Of a stretch of 64,000 nucleotides of DNA, positions 9,576 through 19,844 are shown one piece after another. This DNA is from Pseudidiomarina mangrovi. GTDB taxonomy: Bacteria > Pseudomonadota > Gammaproteobacteria > Enterobacterales > Alteromonadaceae. The number at the start of each line of letters is the position of its first letter. Position 1 is the stretch's first letter. The stretch spans positions 186,001 to 250,000 of the forward strand of contig NZ_RJLC01000010.1 of the NCBI RefSeq assembly GCF_003999375.1, in the 5' to 3' direction. The notes under the pieces are model-generated. The model was not told where the DNA came from and ran no database searches. It was given only the letters and a program-made list of their open reading frames with translations. The position numbers and the translations under genes were made by a program.

Positions 9576-10855
9576 TGCCGACATCGATCACGCCTCCTCA
9601 CGCCACAGCCGGGCTTCATGCCTGGCTGAGTTATCTTGAACAATTGCATCCGTTAGCCATTGATATGGGCCTCGAGCGCGTTCGTGCGGTCGCTGAACGA
9701 ATGCAGTTGTTACACCCGCAGGCGCAGGTGATAAGTGTTGCTGGTACCAATGGTAAAGGCTCTACAGTGCGTTATCTGGAGACCATACTGGCAGCTGCTG
9801 GCTACCAAACCGGTGCTTATATCTCGCCGCACTTACAGCATTACAATGAGCGTGTGCGTATCAACCGTCAGCTGCTGAGCGATGCTGAGCATGTCGCTGC
9901 ATTTGTAGCGGTGGAGCAAGCCCGCGGCGATATTTCGCTGAGTTATTTTGAGTTTGGTACCCTCGCGGCACTGTGGTTGTTCCAGCGCCAACCGCTCGAC
10001 GTGTTGGTGTTAGAGGTTGGTCTTGGCGGGCGCTTAGATGCGGTGAATATCATTGATTCCGATGTCGCGGTGTTAACCAGTGTGGGTATTGACCATGTTG
10101 GCTTTTTAGGGCCCGATCGCACCGGTATTGCGCGCGAAAAAGTGGGTATTTTCCGGCCCCATCGCCCAGCTATTTGTGGTGAGCCAGACATGCCAGCGGA
10201 CGTAGTGGCCGAAGTACGTCAGCGCGGCGTTAAGTTGTTGCAGGTGGGTGAGCATTTCCATTATAGCCAGCAGGCAACCGAGTGGCGTTGGTGGAGCGAG
10301 ACCGAGCAATTGTTGCAGTTGCCGCTACCGCAGTTACCGTTACCTAATGCCGCAACAGCTATTGCCGCTTTGCAAGCTTTGGCATTAGCGGTGCCGCAAC
10401 AGGCGGTGCGCGATGGCTTACAACAGGCGCGCGAAGCCGGGCGGCTGCAACTGTTAGCGGGGCCACCGCAGCAGCTTCTCGATGTTGCTCACAATCCACA
10501 TGCGGCGAGCTTTCTAGCTGAGCATATTCAGCGCCATTATCCGCAGCGACCGGTGTATGCGGTGATAGGTATGCTGCACGATAAAGATATCGCTGGCACC
10601 CTAGGCGCACTGGCTGGCGCCGTGTCACGCTGGTACTTTGCTGATTTGAATGGTCCGCGTGGGGCCAGCGCTGAGCAGTTGCTAACGGCACTGCGTCGTC
10701 ATGGCAACTACGACCAACCGTGGCGTTGTTTCGCTTCGGTCAAAGCCGCCCATAAAGCCGCCTGTACTGATGCTTTACAACAATCAAACCAGCAGCCGCT
10801 GGTATTGGTGTGCGGCTCGTTCTACACTGTTGGACAAATCCCTTTAGCACTCTAA
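9575..10855 (+). CDS. folC: Bifunctional dihydrofolate synthase / folylpolyglutamate synthase
   Basis: Adds glutamate to dihydropteroate and to reduced folates. Mur-ligase fold: ATP loop VAGTNGKGSTVRYLE at about residues 59-73, the ligase signature LEVGLGGRLDAVN near 145, and SVGIDHVGFLG. The C-terminal domain carries DVAHNPHAA. Length 426 is usual. The start codon shares one base with the accD stop (TAATG), indicating a coupled operon. Confidence 0.95.
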   Translation: MPTSITPPHATAGLHAWLSYLEQLHPLAIDMGLERVRAVAERMQLLHPQAQVISVAGTNGKGSTVRYLETILAAAGYQTGAYISPHLQHYNERVRINRQLLSDAEHVAAFVAVEQARGDISLSYFEFGTLAALWLFQRQPLDVLVLEVGLGGRLDAVNIIDSDVAVLTSVGIDHVGFLGPDRTGIAREKVGIFRPHRPAICGEPDMPADVVAEVRQRGVKLLQVGEHFHYSQQATEWRWWSETEQLLQLPLPQLPLPNAATAIAALQALALAVPQQAVRDGLQQAREAGRLQLLAGPPQQLLDVAHNPHAASFLAEHIQRHYPQRPVYAVIGMLHDKDIAGTLGALAGAVSRWYFADLNGPRGASAEQLLTALRRHGNYDQPWRCFASVKAAHKAACTDALQQSNQQPLVLVCGSFYTVGQIPLAL

Positions 10856-10867
10856 GGTAGCCCGTTT

Positions 10868-11407
10868 ATGTCGTCACAAGTGCAAAATCGCATCGTTGGC
10901 AGTGTTATTTTGATAGCTCTGGCGGTGATCATTTTACCGGAGTTACTTGATGGTAAGCCGGTACAGGAGCAACAGCAGTTTGAAACTATTCCGCTGCAGC
11001 CCGACGTTGACGTGGTGGAACTTGAAGTAAGCGAAATGGACGATGATGCCTTTGTCGGCGTGCCGCAGTTACCAGAAACCATTGAACTTACCGGCGAGCA
11101 AGCGCAGCAACCACAGCAACCGCTGAGTAAGCAACAGCCATCGGCGCCGCAAAAAACTGACTTAAGCCAGCCGGGTTGGTCGGTGCAACTGGGGGCATTT
11201 CGTAATCAAGCCAGTGTCGATAACCTGGTCACCACGTTACAGCAAGCCGGTTACAGTGCTTATCGCGAGGCCGTGGTGGTGAATGGGCAAACGGTTCATA
11301 AGCTGTTGGTGGGGCCATTGCTGAGCCAAGAAGAGGCGCAAAAATTACTCCCAGCATTAAATAAAGCGACGCAACTTCAGGGTACTGTGGTGCGCTTTGA
11401 ACCCTAA
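10868..11407 (+). CDS. dedD: DedD, SPOR-domain cell-division protein
   Basis: Bitopic septal protein. One N-terminal transmembrane helix (about residues 9-29), a Gln/Pro-rich periplasmic linker, then a C-terminal SPOR domain (about 100-178, beginning WSVQLGAF) that binds denuded septal glycan. Length 179. It lies 12 bp after folC and before cvpA-purF, the same order as in E. coli. Confidence 0.92.
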   Translation: MSSQVQNRIVGSVILIALAVIILPELLDGKPVQEQQQFETIPLQPDVDVVELEVSEMDDDAFVGVPQLPETIELTGEQAQQPQQPLSKQQPSAPQKTDLSQPGWSVQLGAFRNQASVDNLVTTLQQAGYSAYREAVVVNGQTVHKLLVGPLLSQEEAQKLLPALNKATQLQGTVVRFEP

Positions 11408-11425
11408 CCAACGCGTGAATAGTCG

Positions 11426-11455
11426 TAGCCAAAATAACTGCTTTTCTGCTACACT
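11426..11455 (+). promoter_or_regulatory. Possible promoter before cvpA-purF
   Basis: TAGCCA (11426-11431) and an extended -10 TGCTACACT with TACACT at 11450-11455, spacer 18 nt, in the 81-bp gap between dedD and cvpA. The GC-alternating stretch and GCGTTTT just downstream might hold a PurR site, but no full palindrome was recognised. Confidence 0.4.
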
Positions 11456-11488
11456 GCGCGCGTTTTAAATCAAGCCAAGGAACTGCTC

Positions 11489-11980
11489 ATGGTCTGGATT
11501 GATTATGCCATTATCATCGTCATCGCGCTGTCTACGCTGATCAGTCTGACTCGCGGATTTGTGCGCGAAGCCTTCTCGTTAGCGATCTGGATCGCAGCCT
11601 TTTTTGTTGCCAGCTGGTTTTATCAAGATTTAGCCGTGTACTTTACCGGGTTCGAAGATGCCATGGTGCGCAATGGCCTCGCCGCGGTATGTCTATTTGT
11701 GGTCACACTGATTGTTGGTTCACTGGTTAATTTTCTGCTCGGCAAGTTAGTAGAAGGCACCGGTTTAACCGGCACTGACCGGGTGTTAGGGCTAGTATTT
11801 GGCGCCGTTCGTGGCGTACTAATTGTCACCTTAGTGCTATTCATGATGGACTCCTTCACCGCTTTATCAAGCAGTGATTGGTGGCAGCAGTCGGTGTTGA
11901 TCCCGCATTTTGCTGTATTTGTGCAGTGGTTTTTTGAGTATCTGGAGACCAGCTCAAGCTTTCTCCCCCAACAAGCGTAA
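11489..11980 (+). CDS. cvpA: CvpA family membrane protein
   Basis: Four-helix inner-membrane protein of the CvpA family, linked to colicin V production and to envelope stress tolerance; its molecular function is not settled. Hydrophobic segments at about residues 4-22, 30-48, 65-85 and 103-122, and the family segment LTRGFVREAFSLAIWI. Length 163. It lies 18 bp before purF, as in most gammaproteobacteria, and AAGGAACTGCTC precedes the ATG. Confidence 0.93.
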   Translation: MVWIDYAIIIVIALSTLISLTRGFVREAFSLAIWIAAFFVASWFYQDLAVYFTGFEDAMVRNGLAAVCLFVVTLIVGSLVNFLLGKLVEGTGLTGTDRVLGLVFGAVRGVLIVTLVLFMMDSFTALSSSDWWQQSVLIPHFAVFVQWFFEYLETSSSFLPQQA

Positions 11981-11998
11981 TAATGAGGTTGTAATTGC

Positions 11999-13519
11999 AT
12001 GTGTGGACTCGTCGGAATTGTAGGTAAAGATCCAGTTAACCAGGCGCTTTACGATAGTCTCACGATGCTTCAGCATCGCGGTCAGGATGCCGCCGGGATC
12101 ATGACGGTGCAAAACAACAATCTGCGTTTGCGCAAGGCTAATGGCTTAGTGCGCGACGTGTTTCATACCCGTCACATGATGCGGTTAGCTGGTCGTATTG
12201 GTATCGGCCATGTGCGTTACCCAACTGCGGGTAGCTCGAGCTCAGCCGAGGCACAACCGTTTTATGTCAACTCGCCTTATGGTATTGCCATGGCGCATAA
12301 CGGTAACTTGACGAACGCGCATGAATTACAGCAGCAATTATTTCAAAAGGCCTTGCGCCACATCAACACCACCTCTGACTCCGAAGTGTTGCTGAACATT
12401 TTTGCTCACGAGCTATATCAACAGCAAAGTTTGACTCCAACTGCCGATGATATGTTCGCCACGGTAAGCCGTTTGCATCGGCAAATACGTGGTGCTTACG
12501 CGGTCGTCGCTATGATCATTGGACACGGTATGCTGGCATTTCGTGACCCTTGGGGTATTCGTCCTTTAGCCCTTGGGCAGCGCGAAACGCCAACCGGTAT
12601 GGAGTACATTGTGGCATCTGAAAGCGTTGCTATCGATGGTGCTGGTTTTACCTATGTGCGTGATATTGAACCTGGTGAAGCAGTCTACATTACCGATGCT
12701 GGCGAGCTGTTTTCGCGCCAGTGTGCCGATAGTCCGCAGCATGTTCCGTGTATTTTTGAGTATGTTTATTTTGCTCGCCCTGATTCCTTCATTGATAAAA
12801 TCTCAGTGTATGCTTCACGGGTGAATATGGGCCGTAAGCTGGGCGAAAAAGTGAAGCGCGATCATCCTGATTTGGATATCGATGTGATTATTCCTATTCC
12901 TGAAACCAGCTGTGATATTGCTTTAGAAATGGCCAATGTGTTGGGCATTCCGTACCGCCAAGGCTTCGTCAAAAATCGCTATATCGGCCGGACTTTTATC
13001 ATGCCGGGGCAAACCCTGCGGCGCAAAGCGGTGCGGCGTAAATTGAACGCAATTAGCTCAGAATTTAAAGGCAAGAATGTGCTGTTGGTTGATGATTCAA
13101 TTGTCCGTGGTACGACTTCTGAGCAAATCATCGAGATGGCCCGCGATGCTGGCGCCAAAAAAGTTTATTTTGCTTCAGCGGCACCGGAGATTCGTTTCCC
13201 CAACGTGTATGGCATTGATATGCCAAGTGCCAACGAATTGATTGCGCACGGTCGTGAAGTCGATGAGATTTGTGCCTTGATCAAAGCCGATGGCTTAATC
13301 TACCAAGATCTAGCCGATTTGATTGCTGCCGTTAGCCAAGAAAACCCGCAGATTAAGCGCTTTGAAACCTCGGTATTCAACGGTGAATATATCACCGGTG
13401 ATATTAACCAAGGTTACCTCGATGCGTTAGATGCCTCGCGTAATGATCACGCTAAGCATCAACAAAGCAGCAGCGAGGATGCCAATCTCGAGCTGCACAA
13501 CGAGAGCGACGAAGACTAA
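11999..13519 (+). CDS. purF: Amidophosphoribosyltransferase
   Basis: First committed step of purine synthesis: PRPP plus glutamine gives 5-phosphoribosylamine. The protein starts MCGLVGIVG, so Cys2 becomes the N-terminal nucleophile of the class II glutaminase domain (about 1-235). The phosphoribosyltransferase domain carries the PRPP loop [14 protein letters not shown] near residue 365. Length 506. AGGTTGTAATTGC gives a moderate ribosome site. The Ser/Glu/Asp-rich C-terminal tail is like that of other family members. Confidence 0.96.
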   Translation: MCGLVGIVGKDPVNQALYDSLTMLQHRGQDAAGIMTVQNNNLRLRKANGLVRDVFHTRHMMRLAGRIGIGHVRYPTAGSSSSAEAQPFYVNSPYGIAMAHNGNLTNAHELQQQLFQKALRHINTTSDSEVLLNIFAHELYQQQSLTPTADDMFATVSRLHRQIRGAYAVVAMIIGHGMLAFRDPWGIRPLALGQRETPTGMEYIVASESVAIDGAGFTYVRDIEPGEAVYITDAGELFSRQCADSPQHVPCIFEYVYFARPDSFIDKISVYASRVNMGRKLGEKVKRDHPDLDIDVIIPIPETSCDIALEMANVLGIPYRQGFVKNRYIGRTFIMPGQTLRRKAVRRKLNAISSEFKGKNVLLVDDSIVRGTTSEQIIEMARDAGAKKVYFASAAPEIRFPNVYGIDMPSANELIAHGREVDEICALIKADGLIYQDLADLIAAVSQENPQIKRFETSVFNGEYITGDINQGYLDALDASRNDHAKHQQSSSEDANLELHNESDED

Positions 13520-13528
13520 CCGTTCAGG

Positions 13529-14872
13529 TTAACGCTGGAACGGATAGACCGAACCGAGCTTTAAGATTTGCGTTAATTCATCTAAAGCACTGCGTGATTC
13601 AGTGAGTAAGCTCGGATCACGCAGTTCATCCACGTGCAATTCATCGCGGTAATGCTTGTCGACCCATTGATTGAGGCGCTCGAACAAGCTGTCGCTCATC
13701 AACACATTAGGGTTCACCGCTGCTAATTCAGCTTCATTGAGCGCCACGCGTAGACGCAAACAGGCTGGACCACCGCCATTGCGCATGCTTTGTTTGACAT
13801 CAAAGTAGTGGACCTGACGAATCGGTGTATCACGGGTGACCAAATCAGCTAAATAGGCCGCTACACGTGGGTTATCCTGGCACTCAGTGGGCGCAATAAT
13901 GGCCATGTTACCGTTCGGTAGAGTGACCAGCTGGGTGTTAAATAAATAGGTTTGTACCGCATCGGCAACGCTGACTTCGTGATTTTTCACAGCAATAAAA
14001 TGCACTGGATCAGCACCAAATTTGCGTTGAATTTCTGCCAGTTTGGCCTCGGTGTCTAAAAACGCTTGCTGATGGTAGAACAACACGTTCTGGTTACCCA
14101 CCGCTATGACATCATTGTGGAACACGCCTTGGTCAATGACCTCAGGGTTCTGCTGAATGTAGACGGTGTTGTCGTCATTTAAACCATGTAAACGCGCAAT
14201 TGCTTGTGAGGCTTCAAAGGTCTGTCGCGCTGGATATTTCTGCGGCGCCGGCTTACTACTATCAAAGGCATAGCGCCCAAAGGTAAAGATCTCAACCCCA
14301 GCATGGCCATAATTACTGCAGAGACGGGTATGGTTGGCGGCACCCTCATCACCAAAATGTTCGTTATCTGGTAAATGCGTATGATGTGCAAAGTACTTGC
14401 TGTTATCGAACATCGCCTGCAAAATGCGGCCGCTGGTTTCGGCTTCAAGGGACCGATGGAACTTGTTGGTGAGGTTGGCTGGGGTAAAATGCACTTTGCC
14501 ATCGGCGCTGTCTGCCCCCGGCGATACCGTGGCGGCATTAGCGGTCCACATGCTCGACGCTGAGCAGACTGCTTGAAAAATGGCTGGGGCGTGCTGCGCA
14601 GCTTGTTCCAGTACGCGGCTATCGCTGCCGGTAAAACCCAACCGGCGCAGGGTGGCAATGTCTGGGCGTTCGTGTGGAGCAAATACCCCTTGCACCAAAC
14701 CTAAGTCATGCAGCGCCTTCATTTTGGCTAAACCTTGCTTGGCCGCTGAGCGTGGGCTTGAAGACGCTTTGGCATTACTCAACGAGGCAACATTACCAAA
14801 TGACAGCCCGGCATAATTGTGGGTTGGGCCGACGAGGCCATCGAAATTTGCTTCGTAATGACGGGTGCTCAC
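13529..14872 (-). CDS. astB: N-succinylarginine dihydrolase
   Basis: Second enzyme of the arginine succinyltransferase pathway: N2-succinylarginine to N2-succinylornithine, releasing ammonia and CO2. The N-terminal family signature [16 protein letters not shown] is clear; HIS and CYS positions fitting the amidinotransferase fold are seen in [12 protein letters not shown] and in [13 protein letters not shown] near the C-terminus. Length 447. The start is GTG at 14872, with AGGAG 6 nt upstream. No other ast gene occurs here, and the gene converges on purF with 9 bp between them. Confidence 0.94.
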   Translation of the reverse strand: MSTRHYEANFDGLVGPTHNYAGLSFGNVASLSNAKASSSPRSAAKQGLAKMKALHDLGLVQGVFAPHERPDIATLRRLGFTGSDSRVLEQAAQHAPAIFQAVCSASSMWTANAATVSPGADSADGKVHFTPANLTNKFHRSLEAETSGRILQAMFDNSKYFAHHTHLPDNEHFGDEGAANHTRLCSNYGHAGVEIFTFGRYAFDSSKPAPQKYPARQTFEASQAIARLHGLNDDNTVYIQQNPEVIDQGVFHNDVIAVGNQNVLFYHQQAFLDTEAKLAEIQRKFGADPVHFIAVKNHEVSVADAVQTYLFNTQLVTLPNGNMAIIAPTECQDNPRVAAYLADLVTRDTPIRQVHYFDVKQSMRNGGGPACLRLRVALNEAELAAVNPNVLMSDSLFERLNQWVDKHYRDELHVDELRDPSLLTESRSALDELTQILKLGSVYPFQR

Positions 14873-14908
14873 ACTGCTCTCCTAGCTGATGACGGTATTT
14901 TGGTGTCT

Positions 14909-14938
14909 ATTATACGCACAAAATCGACCCGAGGGTAA
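14909..14938 (-). promoter_or_regulatory. Probable promoter of astB
   Basis: On the minus strand a perfect TATAAT lies at 14909-14914 and a weak TTACCC -35 at 14933-14938, spacer 18 nt. Transcription would begin about 30 nt before the GTG start. The rest of the 259-bp astB-topA gap (14873-15131) must also carry the topA promoter, which was not recognised. Confidence 0.55.
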
Positions 14939-15131
14939 AGCAGCAAAGGCTTTATCAATAAGGGCTGGCGAGCCCAGATGAGAAAAATTGCATGGATATG
15001 GTCAGCACACGAATTTTTATGTTTTTTGATCCCAGTGGTTGTGAAGTCGCTACAGAACAGATATATCTAAAAAAGCAATCCCACTTCGAACGCTGATCAT
15101 CGCTGTTCTTAACCAAACGATAGAGAGACAC

Positions 15132-17765
15132 ATGGCAAAGTCGCTGGTAATTGTTGAATCGCCCGCAAAAGCTAAGACGATTAATAAATATTTAGGTAGC
15201 GATTTCATCGTCAAATCGAGTATTGGTCACGTGCGTGACCTACCGACCCGTACGGTTGAGTCGGTGAAAGGCAAAACTGCGGCCGAAGTGCGCAAAATGT
15301 CACCGGCGGCGAAAGAGAAATATCAGCAACAACGCGATTTTGCCAAATTAGTTGCGCGCATGGGGGTTGACCCAGTGCACGGTTGGGCCGCGCATTACGA
15401 AGTGTTGCCGGGCAAAGAAAAAGTGGTGGCCGAATTAAAGAAACTCGCCAGCAAAGCTGATGCCATTTATCTGGCAACGGACTTAGACCGCGAAGGGGAG
15501 GCCATTGCTTGGCATTTGCGTGAATTGATTGGCGGTGATGACCAGCGTTTTCAACGGGTGGTGTTCAACGAAATCACCAAAAAGGCCATTCAAGATGCCT
15601 TCTCACGCCCCTCAGCATTAAATTTAGATCGCGTTAATGCCCAGCAAACCCGGCGCTTTTTGGACCGTGTAGTGGGCTTTATGGTATCGCCGCTACTGTG
15701 GAAAAAAATCGCTCGTGGTTTATCAGCGGGGCGCGTGCAATCCGTTGCCGTGCGCCTGGTGGTGGAGCGGGAACGTGAGATAAAAGCCTTTATTCCAGAA
15801 GAATTTTGGGATATCTACGCTGATGTGAATAGCGCTGCGCAGCAGGCGTTGCGCCTGCAAGTGGCGAAATTCCGTGGCGCCACCTTTAAAGCTACCGATA
15901 AAGCCGCTGCCGATGCCGCGGTTAAAGCGCTAGAAACCGCCGCCTACACAGTCAGTGAGCGCGAAGATAAACCGACCTCAAGTCGGCCGTCGGCACCGTT
16001 TATTACCTCGACCTTACAGCAGGCGGCCAGCACGCGCCTCGGTTTTGGTGTGAAAAAGACCATGATGATGGCGCAGCGCTTGTATGAAGCCGGCCACATT
16101 ACCTATATGCGTACCGACTCCACTAACCTCAGTGCCGAGGCGGTGATGAGTTGCCGTAGCTATATTGAGAAGAAATTTGGTAGTGATTATTTGCCGAGCA
16201 AACCAAATGTGTACGGCTCGAAGCAAAATGCGCAAGAAGCGCACGAGGCTATTCGGCCCTCTGACGTGGTTATTAAAGCAGAGCAGCTGAAGGATATGGA
16301 ACGTGACGCACAACGTCTCTACGAGTTGATTTGGCGGCAATTTGTGGCCTGTCAGATGACACCTGCGCAGTATGATTCGACCACCATCACGGTCACCGCC
16401 GGGGATTACGAGTTAAAAGCCCGCGGTCGGGTGTTGCGTTTTGCTGGTTGGACCTTAGTGCAACCGCAAATCAACAACAAGAAAGATGACGATACCAGCT
16501 TGCCCGATGTCAAAGTGGGGGCGGCGTTGAAACTCAGTCAGCTGGACCCGCAACAACACTTCACCAAGCCGCCAGCGCGTTTTAGTGAAGCATCGCTGGT
16601 CAAAGAATTAGAAAAACGCGGTATTGGCCGGCCGTCAACCTATGCGGCAATTATTTCCACCATCCAAGAGCGTGGTTACGTGCGCGTCGATAACCGTCGC
16701 TTCTATGCCGAAAAAATGGGCGAAATTGTCAACGATCGGTTGGTAGAAAACTTCTCTCGGTTGCTGAACTACAACTTCACTGCGGAGATGGAGCAAGCGC
16801 TTGACGACATCGCCGAGGGTAAACGTAATTGGAAAGACACCCTCGACCTGTTCTATCAAGAGTTCAGTGCCAAATTAGCGCAAGCTGAAATGCCACCAGA
16901 GCAGGGTGGAATGCGCAGTAACCAGATGGTGCTGACGGATATCAAATGCCCGAGCTGTGAGCGGCTTATGGGTATTCGAACCGCCTCTACCGGGGTGTTT
17001 TTGGGTTGCTCAGGCTACGAATTGCCGCCGAAAGAGCGTTGCACGCAAACCTTGAATTTATTACCTGGCGAAGAGGCCCTCAAAGTTGCTGATGATGAGG
17101 AACTAGAAACCGAGGTGTTGCGGGCGAAGAAGCGCTGCCCATTGTGCGCCACCGCCATGGACAGCTATTTACTCGACCAACAGCGCAAATTGCATGTGTG
17201 TGGTAACAACCCCGCCTGCTCGGGCTTTGTGGTAGAACAAGGGCAGTTCCGTATTAAAGGTTATGATGGCCCGACCCTTGAATGCGACCGTTGTGGTAGC
17301 GATATGCAGTTAAAAACAGGGCGTTTTGGTAAGTATTTTGACTGTACCAATAGCGACTGTAAAAACACTCGTAAGTTACTGAAAAGCGGGTTGCCAGCGC
17401 CACCGAAAGAAGATCCGGTGGCGTTCCCGGAGCTCAAATGTGAGCAATCAGATGCCCACTTTGTCTTGCGTGATGGTGCTTCGGGGATATTTATGTCGGC
17501 CCACACCTTTCCGCGCTCACGTGAAACCCGTGCGGTTAAAGTGGCTGAACTGCAGCGTTTTAAAGATCGCATCCCGGCCAAGTTCCACTATTTGACGGAG
17601 GCGCCAAGTCAGGATGATGAGGGGCGTGAAACCATTGTGCGCTTTAGTCGCAAACAAAAAGAGCAGTATGTGATGAGCGAAGAAAATGGCAAGCCGAGTG
17701 GTTGGGTAGCGCTCTATAAGAAGGGTAAATGGCAGGTCGAGAGCGCTAAAAAAGCCAAGAAATAA
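15132..17765 (+). CDS. topA: DNA topoisomerase I
   Basis: Type IA topoisomerase relaxing negative supercoils. Toprim domain at the N-terminus ([14 protein letters not shown]; acidic DLDREGEA near residue 117), and catalytic Tyr325 in ITYMRTDST. The C-terminal third carries several four-cysteine zinc ribbons (CPSCERL..., CPLCATA..., CDRCGSD...CTNSDC) followed by a basic tail ending in Lys residues. Length 877. AGAGAGACAC precedes the ATG. It is apparently monocistronic and bounded downstream by a long hairpin. Confidence 0.96.
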   Translation: MAKSLVIVESPAKAKTINKYLGSDFIVKSSIGHVRDLPTRTVESVKGKTAAEVRKMSPAAKEKYQQQRDFAKLVARMGVDPVHGWAAHYEVLPGKEKVVAELKKLASKADAIYLATDLDREGEAIAWHLRELIGGDDQRFQRVVFNEITKKAIQDAFSRPSALNLDRVNAQQTRRFLDRVVGFMVSPLLWKKIARGLSAGRVQSVAVRLVVEREREIKAFIPEEFWDIYADVNSAAQQALRLQVAKFRGATFKATDKAAADAAVKALETAAYTVSEREDKPTSSRPSAPFITSTLQQAASTRLGFGVKKTMMMAQRLYEAGHITYMRTDSTNLSAEAVMSCRSYIEKKFGSDYLPSKPNVYGSKQNAQEAHEAIRPSDVVIKAEQLKDMERDAQRLYELIWRQFVACQMTPAQYDSTTITVTAGDYELKARGRVLRFAGWTLVQPQINNKKDDDTSLPDVKVGAALKLSQLDPQQHFTKPPARFSEASLVKELEKRGIGRPSTYAAIISTIQERGYVRVDNRRFYAEKMGEIVNDRLVENFSRLLNYNFTAEMEQALDDIAEGKRNWKDTLDLFYQEFSAKLAQAEMPPEQGGMRSNQMVLTDIKCPSCERLMGIRTASTGVFLGCSGYELPPKERCTQTLNLLPGEEALKVADDEELETEVLRAKKRCPLCATAMDSYLLDQQRKLHVCGNNPACSGFVVEQGQFRIKGYDGPTLECDRCGSDMQLKTGRFGKYFDCTNSDCKNTRKLLKSGLPAPPKEDPVAFPELKCEQSDAHFVLRDGASGIFMSAHTFPRSRETRAVKVAELQRFKDRIPAKFHYLTEAPSQDDEGRETIVRFSRKQKEQYVMSEENGKPSGWVALYKKGKWQVESAKKAKK

Positions 17766-17773
17766 GGTATTAC

Positions 17774-17807
17774 CCTTTCGCTGTGCGCTGCCTCGCACAG
17801 CGAAAGG
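17774..17807 (+). terminator. 14-bp perfect hairpin after topA (no T-run)
   Basis: A perfect inverted repeat of 14 bp (17774-17787 with 17794-17807) around a CTGCCT loop, 9 nt after the topA stop. Such stability suggests an RNA end or 3' stabiliser, but no T tract follows, so classical intrinsic termination is doubtful. It marks the border between topA and the pilus locus. Confidence 0.6.
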
Positions 17808-17898
17808 CGCTGCTGCTGACTTGTACTGGCCATGGGCTTGGACTAGAGTCAAAGCACATCACTATGGAGAGTGATGCAACAGCGACAAGGAGGTCATC

Positions 17899-18342
17899 AT
17901 GCCGCCGCTCCGATTATTCAACCGTTCTGCTCGCATCCATCATTTGACTGTGCTTGGCTTGGCCTGTTGTAGCCTGTCGTTTACCACCAGCAGTGCCGCC
18001 TGGACTGGCAGCAGCGGGTGTCCCACCTTTGCTTTCGCAGCGTTGCAGGATAATCTTGGCCAAACTCACGCCGGTTCAGCACTGCAACAAGTCAGTTTTG
18101 CCCTGCAGGCGGGCTTACTACAGCCACAATTAGAGCAGCTCCTACAGCAGCAGTTTGATATTGAGGTGGTGGATTGGCAGGTGTCACCGCATTTTGGCTG
18201 GCCAGCCGATTACCGTATGCATGCGCCGAGCTGGGATGAGCTGTTAGAACGCCTGCTCAAGCCCTATCAACTGGCCATTACCCTGTATCCGAATAAGTCA
18301 GCTACGGTGCGTTATCAAAGCGCTGCTGGAGCTGCGCTATGA
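17899..18342 (+). CDS. TcpQ/PilL-C-like secreted pilus protein
   Basis: A 147-residue exported protein and first gene of the pilus locus. Signal peptide about 1-38 (hydrophobic LTVLGLACCSLSF, Ala-rich cleavage region). The C-terminal part (about 85-142: VDWQVSPHFGWPADYRM, then SWDELLERLLKPY and a final beta strand) looks like the TcpQ / PilL C-terminal domain, which partners the secretin in type IVb pili. The assignment is by pattern only. A near-perfect AAGGAGGT lies before the ATG. Its end overlaps the secretin gene (ATGA), which supports a joint role at the outer membrane. Confidence 0.65.
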   Translation: MPPLRLFNRSARIHHLTVLGLACCSLSFTTSSAAWTGSSGCPTFAFAALQDNLGQTHAGSALQQVSFALQAGLLQPQLEQLLQQQFDIEVVDWQVSPHFGWPADYRMHAPSWDELLERLLKPYQLAITLYPNKSATVRYQSAAGAAL

Positions 18343-19844
18343 GACACTTAGCGCAGTTCAGTATCACCAGCGTTAGCCTGTTAGTCATCAGTGCCTGTAG
18401 CAGCTCGTCAGAGTCACTCCAGCAGGACAGCGATGAGGCCTTTCAAAAGCTGCAACAGCATTGGCTGTTAGCTGCCACGACAAATACCTCGGAGCGGGTG
18501 GCCTATAGTGACGAGCTCTACGTGCCGGCTATTGATCCCAGTCATCACCAACAGCCCAGCTGGCATAGTCGTCCGGTTGAGGTGGCGCTGGAACAGTTGT
18601 CATTAGCGGCGGTGATGCAACAAACCCTAGCTGCACATCAGGTGCGAGTGCGTTATCTCGACCCACAGTTAGCACAACAGCCGATTCAATTAGCCTATCA
18701 AGGCGATCTCGGTGGTCTGCTGCAGCACATTCAAGCGCTGTATGGTTGGCATGTCACCATTGATGAGCAGCAAGTGAGTTGGAGTAAGTTCCGCACGGCT
18801 GAATTTGATGTCGCTTTTATTGCCGGCAACACCAACTTCTTTATGGGCAATAGCGATACCCAGCAGGGTATGACAGGCAATCAGTCTGGGCAAACGAGTA
18901 GCCAACTCAGTGATATGCGCAGCGAGCAGTATTTGAATTTCTCCAGCAAAGAACTGTCGGTGTGGGACGACCTGGAACGTGCCCTAGGCTTGCTGTTGTC
19001 GGAGCATGGCAGCATTAGTATCAATCAGAGTTCGAGTTCGGTGTTGGTGCGAGACTTACCCGAGCAAGTTGCTGCGGTGGAACACTACCTACAGCAGCAG
19101 AACGAGCGTTTAACACGTCAGGTTGCCATTGACGTACAAATTATTGAAGTGACCTTTAACGACACCCAGCAATTTGCAGTGGATTGGCAAGCGTTGATGC
19201 GAACCGCGGGTGGTGAAGGGGTGTTGGGTCTCTCGTCTAACTATTTAACTACCGCTGGTGCCGTTGCTGGGCAACTCAGCTGGCAGCAATTAAGCGGGAA
19301 AGCTCAGGGTTCAGAACTGTTTTTGCAGGCTTTAGCCGAGCAAGGTTTGGTACAAACTAACAATCAACCGCGCTTACTCAGCCTCAATAACCAAATTGCA
19401 AAAATTGTTCTCGAAGATAACGCAACCTATTTAGCCGCTGCCGGTAGTACCTCAACCGCTAATGTGGGCACCTCGGAGATGCTCCAACCTGGCGTGGTCA
19501 CTACCGGTTTTGAGCTCTATGTGTTGCCGAGTATTCGCGCTGGCGAAGTGATATTGCAGCTGTCTACGGAGTTATCAGATTTACAACGCATTGACGAGGT
19601 ACGTTCGGGTGACCAACTGATCCAGACTCCGCACACCACGCGCAAAAAATTCTTTATGAAGGCCTTGATTGCCGATGGTGAAACATTGCTGTTATCGGGC
19701 TTACGTAATCAACGTGAGCAGCGCAATCAGCAACAAAGTTGGTGGAGCTTAGCGCTTGGTGGCAATGACGATAATCAGCAGCGTCGCAGCGAGACATTGG
19801 TGTTGTTGACGCCACGTATCATGGCCCGAGTTAAACCATCATGA
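18339..19844 (+). CDS. pilN: Type IVb pilus secretin, PilN/BfpB/TcpC family lipoprotein
   Basis: Outer-membrane channel for pilus extrusion. Lipoprotein signal with lipobox ISAC (lipidated Cys20). N-domains lie at about 85-250, including the STN-like region (LDPQLAQQPIQLAY) and the SVLVRDLPEQVAAVEHYL ring-building fold. The secretin domain (about 260-495) starts AIDVQIIEVTFND, contains FVLTNNQPRLLSLNNQIA-type barrel segments, and ends ETLVLLTPRIM. Length 501 resembles R64 PilN rather than the longer type IVa PilQ. Overlaps both neighbours by ATGA junctions. The N-terminal half is Gln-rich like the rest of the locus. Confidence 0.88.
   Translation: MRHLAQFSITSVSLLVISACSSSSESLQQDSDEAFQKLQQHWLLAATTNTSERVAYSDELYVPAIDPSHHQQPSWHSRPVEVALEQLSLAAVMQQTLAAHQVRVRYLDPQLAQQPIQLAYQGDLGGLLQHIQALYGWHVTIDEQQVSWSKFRTAEFDVAFIAGNTNFFMGNSDTQQGMTGNQSGQTSSQLSDMRSEQYLNFSSKELSVWDDLERALGLLLSEHGSISINQSSSSVLVRDLPEQVAAVEHYLQQQNERLTRQVAIDVQIIEVTFNDTQQFAVDWQALMRTAGGEGVLGLSSNYLTTAGAVAGQLSWQQLSGKAQGSELFLQALAEQGLVQTNNQPRLLSLNNQIAKIVLEDNATYLAAAGSTSTANVGTSEMLQPGVVTTGFELYVLPSIRAGEVILQLSTELSDLQRIDEVRSGDQLIQTPHTTRKKFFMKALIADGETLLLSGLRNQREQRNQQQSWWSLALGGNDDNQQRRSETLVLLTPRIMARVKPS

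Noticed and set aside
11455-11475. Possible PurR operator before cvpA-purF
   Set aside because: Only a GCGTTTT fragment is seen, no palindrome like the PurR consensus.
17827-17842. Sigma-54-like TGGC-N7-TTGG before the pilus locus
   Set aside because: The essential GC of the -12 element is GG, and no activator gene lies nearby.
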